DNA of 6,582 bases, from positions 1 to 6,582 of the forward strand of contig JAQCNG010000045.1 of the NCBI GenBank assembly GCA_028275145.1, read 5' to 3'. This document shows, piece by piece, positions 1 through 4,668 of this stretch (position 1 is its first letter; every line of letters starts with the position of its first letter). Source of the stretch: Halovenus sp. (lineage in GTDB: Archaea; Halobacteriota; Halobacteria; Halobacteriales; Haloarculaceae). A program made the position numbers and the translations under genes. The notes under the pieces were generated by a model. The model did no database searches. It worked only from the letters and a program-made list of their open reading frames with translations, and was not told the origin of the DNA.

Positions 1-586
1 CCGGTTGCCACCCGTCGAGCAACCGCTCGGTCGACGGCAACAGGCGACCCGTCGCCGGCGGTTCGGCGAACCAGGCGGCACCGTTCAACTCTCCCGACTG
101 AATCGCCACCGACCCCCCATCGTAGGCCGCGTGAAAGAACACCCGGAGAACGTGGAGTCGCTCGTCGTACCCCTCACACGTCCCAATCTCGTGGCGCATG
201 TGGCCGACCTGCAGTAGCGAGATGTCGATGTCTGTCTCCTCGCACACCTCCCGCTGTACGGTCTCCTCCATCGTCTCGTCGTTCTCCTGGCCCCCGCCGG
301 GAACGCCCCAGCGCGTGCCACCCCGCCCGAGGATGAGCAACACCCGCTCTCGCTCCTCGCCCTCGACGGCCATCGACTCGGTGAGCGGCGGCGACTGGTC
401 CGGAGAGCGTCGAACGAGCGCGTAGGCGCTCCCGATGTAACCGTCTCTGGACATGGCCCGCCACTCCTCGAACGTCTCGGGTGCTGGCATGTCGTGACGC
501 TCCACCACCGGGGCCGGGCCGTGGCGCTCGAACAACTGTTCCCGTCGGCGCTCGACCGCCTCGCGGTTGATATCCTGCCGGTCCAT
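1..586 (-). CDS. Nudix hydrolase (3' end cut by window edge)
   Basis: Probable Nudix-family pyrophosphohydrolase, which would cleave a nucleoside diphosphate linked to another group; the substrate cannot be read from sequence. Reading the minus strand from the ATG at 586-584 gives 195 open codons to the window edge, beginning MDRQDINREAVERRREQLFE. The Nudix box (G-x5-E-x7-REUxEExGU) is at residues 98-120: G98, E104, then REVCEETDI at 112-120, with metal-binding glutamates E113, E116 and E117. The usual Gly near the end of the box is Asp119. A tryptophan-containing strand (RWGVPGGG, 92-99) leads into the box as expected. An N-terminal extension of about 50 residues rich in R and E precedes the domain. 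No stop is reached, so the C-terminus is missing, although the domain itself looks complete. It is divergent from the nucleotidyltransferase gene. Family is secure, specific role unknown. Confidence 0.9.
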   Translation of the reverse strand, partial: MDRQDINREAVERRREQLFERHGPAPVVERHDMPAPETFEEWRAMSRDGYIGSAYALVRRSPDQSPPLTESMAVEGEERERVLLILGRGGTRWGVPGGGQENDETMEETVQREVCEETDIDISLLQVGHMRHEIGTCEGYDERLHVLRVFFHAAYDGGSVAIQSGELNGAAWFAEPPATGRLLPSTERLLDGWQP

Positions 587-612
587 GCTCTGTGTGCCAC
601 GAGTGGAGCCAG

Positions 613-620
613 CATAATCG
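613..620 (-). promoter_or_regulatory. Possible TATA box of the Nudix gene
   Basis: On the minus strand the AT-rich word CGATTATG lies about 27-34 nt upstream of the ATG at 586. That is the spacing expected for a leaderless haloarchaeal transcript. The match to the TATA consensus is weak and no clear BRE is seen, so this rests mainly on position. Confidence 0.25.
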
Positions 621-762
621 AACTATCGAAATCAGACAGATACGAGCGACGCGGTCGGTCGAACACGGCGATACCGGGGTCGTCCGGCCGCACGGACAGC
701 GACGCAACAGCGGCCGACCCGCACACGGCGGGCTCCGGGCGTCGTACCGCTGGGGAGACAGG

Positions 763-768
763 TTTATC
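763..768 (+). promoter_or_regulatory. Probable TATA box of the nucleotidyltransferase gene
   Basis: TTTATC in an otherwise GC-rich stretch, preceded by a purine-rich GGGGAGACAGG that could act as a BRE. It lies 27-32 nt upstream of the ATG at 795 and 21-26 nt upstream of the alternative GTG at 789, so the spacing slightly favours the ATG as start of a leaderless message. Confidence 0.45.
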
Positions 769-794
769 AGAGGTGTGCTGTTAGGTCAGTGCGG

Positions 795-1265
795 ATGGTC
801 GCGCTCGACGAACAGTGGCTCGACGTGCTCGGGACACTCGCGACGAGACTCGGGGAGCGGTCGGTGACGTGGGCGCTCACGGGGTCGACCAGTTTCGCGC
901 TGCAGGGCGTGCCGGTGACCCCGGAGGATATCGACCTGCAGACGACCGAGGAGGGGGCCGACGTCGTCGCAGAACTGTTCCCGGAGCAGGTTGTCGAACC
1001 GGTGTCGTTCGCCGAGGCGGAGCGGATTCGCTCTCACTTCGGTGTGCTCGCGCTCGACGGGGTCCGTGTCGAGGTGATGGGCGCAGTACAGAAGCGCCGA
1101 CCCGACGGGACCTGGGAGCCACCGGTCGATATCCCCGAGCACCGCACCGTCGTCGAGGTGCGTGACACGCGGATTCCCGTGCTCTCGCTCCGGTACGAGG
1201 CGGCGGCCTACGAACGGTTGGGACGGTCCGAGCGGGCCGCCCTGCTCTCGGCGCACGCCGAGTGA
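795..1265 (+). CDS. Small nucleotidyltransferase-fold protein (AbiEii/MNT-like), hypothetical
   Basis: A 156-residue acidic protein with the signature of the DNA polymerase beta-type nucleotidyltransferase fold: TGS at residues 29-31, then LQG and the carboxylate pair D45-x-D47 in EDIDLQT, and a likely third carboxylate E93 in VRVEVMG. Such proteins transfer NMP from an NTP to a small molecule, protein or RNA; the acceptor here is unknown. The length fits a minimal single-domain member like those in AbiEii, DUF6036 or aminoglycoside adenylyltransferase-type groups, with no added domain or membrane segment. I chose the ATG at 795 because the TATA-like box sits 27-32 nt upstream; a GTG at 789 would add two residues. 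The gene stands alone, divergent from the Nudix gene and convergent with the tRNA-Arg region. No antitoxin-like partner is visible. The fold call is fairly sure; function and substrate are not. Confidence 0.75.
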   Translation: MVALDEQWLDVLGTLATRLGERSVTWALTGSTSFALQGVPVTPEDIDLQTTEEGADVVAELFPEQVVEPVSFAEAERIRSHFGVLALDGVRVEVMGAVQKRRPDGTWEPPVDIPEHRTVVEVRDTRIPVLSLRYEAAAYERLGRSERAALLSAHAE

Positions 1266-1283
1266 CGGCAGTGGGGGGCCTGT

Positions 1284-1385
1284 GCCGTCGCTGCTCACTG
1301 TCTCCCTGGGCGGGCACGGTGGGATTTGAACCACGCCGTCGCTGCTCACTGTCTCCCTGGGCAGGCACGGTGGGATTTGAACCAC
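1284..1385. repeat. Two tandem 51-bp repeats carrying tRNA-Arg 3'-end fragments
   Basis: The unit at 1284-1334 is repeated at 1335-1385 with one difference (G1312 versus A1363). Each unit begins GCCGTCGCTGCTCACTG and ends with a tRNA acceptor/T-arm piece (GGCACGGTGGGATTTGAACC). Positions 1311-1341, spanning the join, match 1468-1500 of the intact tRNA gene throughout except for two single-base deletions, so the fragment covers the 3' acceptor strand, T-arm, variable loop and the edge of the anticodon stem. Both copies have the same orientation as the tRNA and lie just beyond its 3' end. The 8-mer GTCGCTGC also occurs in the tRNA 3' flank at 1459-1466. The unit length, 17 codons exactly, creates repeated peptides in overlapping open frames that are not genes. 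Confidence 0.9.
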
Positions 1386-1443
1386 GCCGAGACGTGCTCG
1401 CTTCGCTGCGCGCGACTCGTCTAGTTCAAATCCCCTGCGTGCC
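1364..1443. repeat. Inverted repeat built from two tRNA T-arm/acceptor fragments
   Basis: The left arm at 1364-1383 (GGCACGGTGGGATTTGAACC) faces an opposite-orientation copy at 1424-1443 (GTTCAAATCCCCTGCGTGCC). Both arms share the seven-base T-loop sequence, the CCC side of the T-stem and a GGCACG acceptor end. The 40 bp between them contain a shorter dyad (AGACG at 1390-1394 and CGTCT at 1418-1422) and GC-rich alternating sequence. The whole 80-bp unit could fold as a cruciform or a hairpin in RNA. It is not a functional tRNA: there is no D-arm, anticodon arm or 5' acceptor strand. Confidence 0.75.
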
Positions 1444-1467
1444 GGTTCGCTCTCTGCGGTCGCTGCA

Positions 1468-1543
1468 CGGGCACGGTGGGATTTGAACCCACGACCGTCG
1501 GATTAGAAGTCCGACGCTCTGGTCCGGTCTGAGCTACGTGCCC
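1468..1543 (-). tRNA. tRNA-Arg, anticodon TCT
   Basis: Read on the minus strand, the 76 bases fold as a full cloverleaf. The acceptor GGGCACG pairs with CGTGCCC. The D-stem is GCTC/GAGC with a GG-containing loop. The anticodon stem is TCGGA/TCCGA with loop CTTCTAA, giving anticodon TCT (1505-1507) for AGA codons, with U33 in place. The variable loop is CGGTC, and the T-stem GTGGG/CCCAC carries loop TTCAAAT. The discriminator base is G (complement of C1468). CCA is not encoded, so it must be added after transcription, and there is no intron. The gene is 60 bp downstream of the epimerase stop on the same strand. Its 3' flank contains fragment copies of the gene. Confidence 0.97.
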
Positions 1544-1568
1544 ACACCGGCAACTGTGGCGTAGCGGT

Positions 1569-1576
1569 TCATATCG
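1569..1576 (-). promoter_or_regulatory. Possible TATA box of the tRNA-Arg gene
   Basis: The minus strand reads CCCAAACCGATATGAACC here, with the AT core about 26-33 nt upstream of the tRNA 5' end at 1543. It is the only AT-rich stretch in the 60-bp gap after the epimerase stop. The spacing fits an archaeal stable-RNA promoter, but read-through from the operon upstream is also possible. Confidence 0.35.
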
Positions 1577-1603
1577 GTTTGGGTTGACAGCGCCGGCCGG
1601 GAC

Positions 1604-2587
1604 TCACTCGATGCTGTCGAGCACCTGCCGGGTCACCGCCGGGTCCGGACCGGGCCTGCGCTCGGGGCCCTCCTCCCAGGCGACGGCCCGCTCGATGGCC
1701 GCCGCGGGCGAGAGCGGGTCCCAGCCCAGCGCCTTCAGTTTCTCCGTCGAGAGGATGTGTGGCGTCGGGTTGTACAGCGGGAACTCCGTCGGGGACAGGT
1801 CGCTGTCAGAGCCCCGGCGCAGTTCCCGCTCGCTCGCAGTCACCAGGTCGATGTCGGCGTCGAGCGCGTCGGCGATGGTGTCGACGACGCCGCCGAGCGT
1901 GAGCACCTCGTGGTCGCCGACGTTGTACGCCTCGCCGGCGGTTCCCTCCTCGGCGACCGTCCGGATAGCGCGGGCGACGTTCTCGACAGCGACGAGGTGG
2001 TGGATGTTGGTCCCGTCGCCGGGCACGAGCACACGCTCGCGCTCGCGCACGCGGTCGACCCAGTAATTGAACCGACCGGTGTAGTCGTACCGGCCGTAGA
2101 CGATTGTCGGCCGGACGCTCATCGCACGCACCCCCGCCTCCGCGGCCTCGAACACCGCACGGTCACCCTCGGCCTTTCGCGGCCCGTAGGTGGCGTGGCT
2201 GTCGTCGACGGCCTGGTCGTCACTGCACGGCTCCAGGGCCGTCTCGCCCTCGCGTTTCGGGATGTGGTCCGGGCCGTAGGCCGACCCACTGGAGATGTAG
2301 ACGTAGGCGTCGACGTCGCTGAACGCCCGGGTGGCCATCCGCACCTCGCCGGGGTAGTAGGCCACGCAGTCGACGACGAGCGATGGCTCGACAGTCTCGT
2401 TTGCCTCGTCGAGGGTCGCGCCGCTGGTCCGGTCGCCCCTGAACTGCCCGACGTCGGGGTGGCCGGCAAACGGGTTGTCGTGGTTGCCGCGGTTGAGCAG
2501 TGTCACCTCGTAGCCCGCATCCAGCAGCTCTGTCACGAGGTGTCGCCCGATGAAGCGGGTGCCGCCGATGACGAGTGCCCGCGACAT
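1604..2587 (-). CDS. NAD(P)-dependent extended short-chain dehydrogenase / sugar epimerase-like protein
   Basis: A 327-residue cytosolic oxidoreductase of the extended SDR family (NAD-dependent epimerase/dehydratase). The N-terminal Rossmann motif is GGTRFIG (residues 8-14). LNRG (31-34) follows the second strand, where Arg33 in place of an acidic residue hints at NADP(H), not proven. The active-site serine region is YISSGSAYG (97-105), and catalytic Tyr134 and Lys138 lie in YGPRK. VRPTIVYG (158-165) and the substrate-binding C-terminal half follow. Length is normal for the family. The substrate is not predictable; members act on nucleotide sugars and other diols. The ATG at 2587 lies one base beyond the TAG of the upstream glyoxalase-like gene (TAGCATG), so the two are almost certainly co-transcribed and translationally coupled. 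An in-frame TTG at 2602 would overlap that gene and is less likely. Confidence 0.9.
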   Translation of the reverse strand: MSRALVIGGTRFIGRHLVTELLDAGYEVTLLNRGNHDNPFAGHPDVGQFRGDRTSGATLDEANETVEPSLVVDCVAYYPGEVRMATRAFSDVDAYVYISSGSAYGPDHIPKREGETALEPCSDDQAVDDSHATYGPRKAEGDRAVFEAAEAGVRAMSVRPTIVYGRYDYTGRFNYWVDRVRERERVLVPGDGTNIHHLVAVENVARAIRTVAEEGTAGEAYNVGDHEVLTLGGVVDTIADALDADIDLVTASERELRRGSDSDLSPTEFPLYNPTPHILSTEKLKALGWDPLSPAAAIERAVAWEEGPERRPGPDPAVTRQVLDSIE

Positions 2588-2588
2588 G

Positions 2589-3344
2589 CTATCGCTCGAC
2601 AATCTCTATCTCGCGGGCATCGGAGTCTTTCGTGAACGCGTAGCGGTTCCCACAGCTCTCCGGGTCGCGGTAGTCCTCGGCGTGGCGGTCCATCAGGTCA
2701 CCCCAGAACGCCTGCAGGTCGCCGGCACGAACCGCCAGGTGCCCCCAGGCATCGCCAACCTCGTACGAGCGGCTGTCGTAGTTGTAGGTCAGTTCGACGG
2801 TCATCGCCTCCGGCGGGGTGTCGCCGGGTTTCATGAAGTACAGCGCGAACGTGTCGAGTTCCGACCGGCGCACCAGGTCGTAGTCGAGTTTGCGGGCGTA
2901 CCAGCCGATCGCCGCCTCGGCATCCTCGACGCGGACCATCGTGTGGTCGAGACTCCACCGCGCGCCGTAGTCGCGCTCGACAATCTCTATCTCGTGACCG
3001 TCGGGGTCGCGCACGAACGCGTACGAGCCACCACAGGAGTCCGGGTCGCGGTAGTCCTCGACCCCCTGGTCCATCAGCTCCGCGTAGGCGTCGTAGACAT
3101 CCTCGACGCGGACGGCGATGTGGCCCCAGGCGTCGCCCATCGTGTACGAGCGGCCGTCGTGGTTGTAGGTGAGCTCCAGCGCCGCGCCCGCCTCGTGGGC
3201 ACCGGGTGCCTGCAGGAAGACGTTGGTGAACGTGTCCGCCTCCCAGCGACTGAGCTCCTCGTAGCCGAGATGTGTGGTGTACCAGGAAAGCGATTCCTCG
3301 AGGTCCTCGACACGCATCATCGTGTGGTCGAGTGTTGCGCCCAT
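2589..3344 (-). CDS. Two-domain glyoxalase I-like (VOC superfamily) protein
   Basis: A 251-residue protein made of two tandem VOC domains (about 1-124 and 128-251), each resembling single-domain bacterial glyoxalase I. Domain 1 has LDHTMMRVED, LELTYNH, WGHIAVRVED and DPDGHEIEIVE; domain 2 has LDHTMVRVED, VELTYNY, WGHLAVRAGD and REIEIVE. By alignment to glyoxalase I, the metal ligands are H7, E57, H75, E120 and H134, E184, H202, E247, so all eight are present. Fused glyoxalases form two metal sites between the domains. The expected chemistry is isomerisation of a thiol-methylglyoxal adduct, but haloarchaea lack glutathione, so the thiol is unknown, and another VOC reaction is possible. Internal duplication is visible in the DNA: a 21-bp identical stretch at 2593-2613 and 2974-2994. 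Domain 2 has lost the DPDGH turn (DSDAR instead). First gene of a pair with the epimerase. Confidence 0.9.
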   Translation of the reverse strand: MGATLDHTMMRVEDLEESLSWYTTHLGYEELSRWEADTFTNVFLQAPGAHEAGAALELTYNHDGRSYTMGDAWGHIAVRVEDVYDAYAELMDQGVEDYRDPDSCGGSYAFVRDPDGHEIEIVERDYGARWSLDHTMVRVEDAEAAIGWYARKLDYDLVRRSELDTFALYFMKPGDTPPEAMTVELTYNYDSRSYEVGDAWGHLAVRAGDLQAFWGDLMDRHAEDYRDPESCGNRYAFTKDSDAREIEIVER

Positions 3345-3440
3345 ATCTAACCGGTGGGTCGCGGGGCGCAAAAGCGTGCAGGGTTCGACTTCCGGCTGGA
3401 TTCCGGGATGTTCAAGCCCGTCCACGCCGGCTGTCTGGGT
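3345..3440. promoter_or_regulatory. Divergent intergenic promoter region, glyoxalase operon and folD
   Basis: This 96-bp gap separates the two divergent start codons and must hold both promoters. The only clear AT-rich word is CAAAAG at 3369-3374. No TATA-like box sits at the usual distance before the folD ATG at 3441, so folD may be transcribed with a short leader or its promoter may be degenerate. Confidence 0.45.
3369..3374 (-). promoter_or_regulatory. Possible TATA-like box of the glyoxalase-epimerase operon
   Basis: The minus strand reads GCTTTTGCGC, with CTTTTG 25-30 nt upstream of the ATG at 3344. It is the most AT-rich word in the 96-bp gap shared with folD. Position is right for a leaderless transcript, but the match to TTTAWA is poor. 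Confidence 0.3.
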
Positions 3441-4343
3441 ATGGCTGACATCATCGACGGCGACAGCATCGCGGCGGAGCTCAGGGAGGACCTGACTGCC
3501 GCGGTGGAGACGCTCGTGGACGCGGGCCACCGGCCGACGCTGGCGACGGTGCTGATGAGCCCCGACCCCGCGAGCGAAACGTACATCTCCATGAAACAGG
3601 ACGACTGCGAGGAGCTCGGTATCGGCACCCGGGACGTGAGACTCGACACCGACGCACCCGCAGAGAGGCTCTTCGAGACCATCGAGCAACTGAACACGGA
3701 CGGGGCCGTCGACGGCCTGCTGGTCCAGTCACCGGTGGCCGACCACGTCGACTACCGGGAGGTCATCGAGCGCATCGACCCGATGAAAGACGTCGACGCC
3801 TTCCACCCGGAGAACGTCGGTCGTCTGGTCGCCGGTTACCCCCGGTACAAGCCCTGCACACCACACGGCATCCAGCAGATGCTCGCGGCGACGGGCGTCG
3901 ACACTGAGGGAGCGGATGCGGTCGTCGTCGGGCGTTCGCGCATCGTCGGTCGGCCGATGGCGAACCTGTTCGTCCAGCGCGCCCCCGGCGGCAACGCCAC
4001 GACGACTGTCTGTCACTCCCGCACCGAGGACCTCGCCGCAAAGACCAGACAGGCTGACATCCTGGTCGCCGCCGCCGGCGTGCCGGAGCTGGTCGACGGG
4101 TCGATGATACAGGAGGGCGCGGTTGTCGTCGACGTCGGTATCAACCGCGTCGAGCGCGAGAACGGCGAGAGCGAACTCGTCGGCGACGTCGCGTTCGAGA
4201 GCGCACGCGAGACGGCCGGGGCGATCACGCCCGTCCCCGGCGGTGTCGGCCCGATGACCCGCGCGATGTTGCTGTACAACACGGTCAAGGCCGCGAGTCT
4301 CCAGCGCGATATCGACGTCGACCTGAGCGCCGTCGGCAGCTGA
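3441..4343 (+). CDS. folD: Bifunctional methylenetetrahydrofolate dehydrogenase / methenyl-THF cyclohydrolase
   Basis: A 300-residue FolD, which oxidises 5,10-methylene-THF to 5,10-methenyl-THF with NAD(P)+ and hydrolyses that to 10-formyl-THF, feeding one-carbon units to purine and related synthesis in the cytosol. Family marks in order: IIDGDSIA (4-11), catalytic YISMK (Tyr48, Lys52), VQSPVAD (95-101, Gln96), PMKDVDAFH (114-122, Asp119), PCTPHG (138-143), the Rossmann segment VVGRSRIVGRP (162-172), CHSRT (191-195), VDVGIN (230-235) and the signature TPVPGGVGPMT (263-273). Length is normal. Two motifs differ from the common bacterial form: QSPVA where QLPLP is usual, and DVDAF for DVDGF. I chose the ATG at 3441 because the family begins just before IIDG; in-frame ATGs and other starts upstream (for example 3408) add unrelated residues. 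The stop codon TGA is also the left flank of the inverted-repeat element that follows. Confidence 0.96.
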   Translation: MADIIDGDSIAAELREDLTAAVETLVDAGHRPTLATVLMSPDPASETYISMKQDDCEELGIGTRDVRLDTDAPAERLFETIEQLNTDGAVDGLLVQSPVADHVDYREVIERIDPMKDVDAFHPENVGRLVAGYPRYKPCTPHGIQQMLAATGVDTEGADAVVVGRSRIVGRPMANLFVQRAPGGNATTTVCHSRTEDLAAKTRQADILVAAAGVPELVDGSMIQEGAVVVDVGINRVERENGESELVGDVAFESARETAGAITPVPGGVGPMTRAMLLYNTVKAASLQRDIDVDLSAVGS

Positions 4344-4452
4344 TACGGTCGTGCGTGATTACGTTCAGCACTGGGTGGCGGTCTCGATTGGTTCACAGGC
4401 TGAAACGCCCAGTCAGTCACATCATAGCGCTAAACAGTCACGCACGACCGTA
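4344..4452. mobile_element. MITE-like inverted-repeat element at the folD stop codon
   Basis: Terminal inverted repeats TACGGTCGTGCGTGA (4344-4358) and its exact complement (4438-4452) bound a 109-bp non-coding segment. The symmetry continues imperfectly inward: GTTCAGCACT (4363-4372) against AGCGCTAAAC (4426-4435), 8 of 10 complementary. A second internal stem is possible between ACTGGGTG (4370-4377) and CGCCCAGT (4406-4413). The segment is flanked by TGA on both sides (4341-4343 and 4453-4455), as a 3-bp target-site duplication would be; the left TGA is the folD stop codon. Too short to encode a transposase, so if mobile it would need one in trans. Alternatively it is a long hairpin acting as a 3'-end or terminator structure for folD. 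The source insertion sequence is not identified. Confidence 0.6.
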
Positions 4453-4464
4453 TGAAACCACCCC

Positions 4465-4488
4465 ACTCCGGGGAGTATATCCCCGAGT
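4465..4488. other. Hairpin with 9-bp stem, possible terminator or regulatory structure
   Basis: ACTC (4465-4468), a bulged C4469 and GGGGA (4470-4474) pair with TCCCC (4480-4484) and GAGT (4485-4488) around the loop GTATA. It lies between the MITE-like element and the promoter region of the microprotein. It could end folD read-through, but no T-run follows directly, so its function is uncertain. Confidence 0.45.
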
Positions 4489-4494
4489 TATAAC
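4487..4494 (+). promoter_or_regulatory. Palindromic TATA-like box
   Basis: GTTATAAC is a perfect 8-bp palindrome containing TTATAA, directly after the hairpin. As a TATA box it would start transcription near 4515-4520, giving the 4558 microprotein gene an alternative transcript with a leader of about 40 nt. It overlaps the end of the hairpin stem, which could allow regulation. Positional evidence only. Confidence 0.35.
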
Positions 4495-4525
4495 CGCGCC
4501 AGCCCGGATGCGTTATGAGCATGGG

Positions 4526-4533
4526 TAATTTTT
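4526..4533 (+). promoter_or_regulatory. Probable TATA box of the 36-residue microprotein gene
   Basis: TAATTTTT inside GGGTAATTTTTTGAG is centred about 28 nt before the ATG at 4558, the spacing expected for a leaderless haloarchaeal transcript. A run of six T's is very rare in this GC-rich window. Confidence 0.5.
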
Positions 4534-4557
4534 TGAGTGTCGGACACCAACAGAGAG

Positions 4558-4668
4558 ATGATGGCAGCAAGCACTCCGACGGTCGGTCTGGACCACCCGA
4601 CGACCGTTCCGACGAACTTCGAGGACGAGGCCGACGACGACGAGTCAGACGAGAAAACAGAGGAGTGA
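4558..4668 (+). CDS. Acidic microprotein, 36 residues, hypothetical
   Basis: A short open frame from ATGATG (4558-4563) to TGA (4666-4668) encodes 36 residues. The first half is neutral and rich in Thr and Pro (STPTVGLDHPTTVPTNF); the tail after Phe21 is intensely acidic, with 11 of its 15 residues Asp or Glu and one Lys. There is no transmembrane segment, Cys pair or signal peptide, so it is probably soluble and perhaps disordered at the C-terminus. Support for a real gene: a TATA-like TAATTTTT about 28 nt upstream, haloarchaeal amino-acid composition and GC-rich third positions through most of the frame. The overlapping frame from 4515 would make an Arg-rich peptide with poor codon use and looks spurious. 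I do not recognise the family. It lies 132 bp upstream of the phosphodiesterase on the same strand. The second ATG (4561) is an equally possible start. Confidence 0.55.
   Translation: MMAASTPTVGLDHPTTVPTNFEDEADDDESDEKTEE

Noticed and set aside
786..1385. 199-codon minus-strand open frame across the nucleotidyltransferase and the tandem repeats
   Set aside because: It is the antisense shadow of the nucleotidyltransferase gene, Pro/Arg/Gly-rich and non-acidic. Its repeated N-terminal peptide comes only from the 51-bp DNA repeats.
1284..1443. CRISPR-like short repeats
   Set aside because: Only two direct units with no regular unique spacers and no cas genes; the repeated part is tRNA sequence.
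1262..1486. 74-codon plus-strand open frame with repeated CSLSPWAGTVGFEP
   Set aside because: It lies on tRNA-fragment repeats and runs into the tRNA gene itself. The 51-bp period keeps the frame open, and the composition is not haloarchaeal.
1757..2635. 292-codon plus-strand open frame opposite the epimerase
   Set aside because: Antisense frame of a well-supported SDR gene. High GC keeps antisense frames open, and no domain motifs are visible.
2550..3350. 266-codon plus-strand open frame opposite the glyoxalase-like gene
   Set aside because: Shadow of the two-domain VOC gene; its internal repeat mirrors the duplicated domain.
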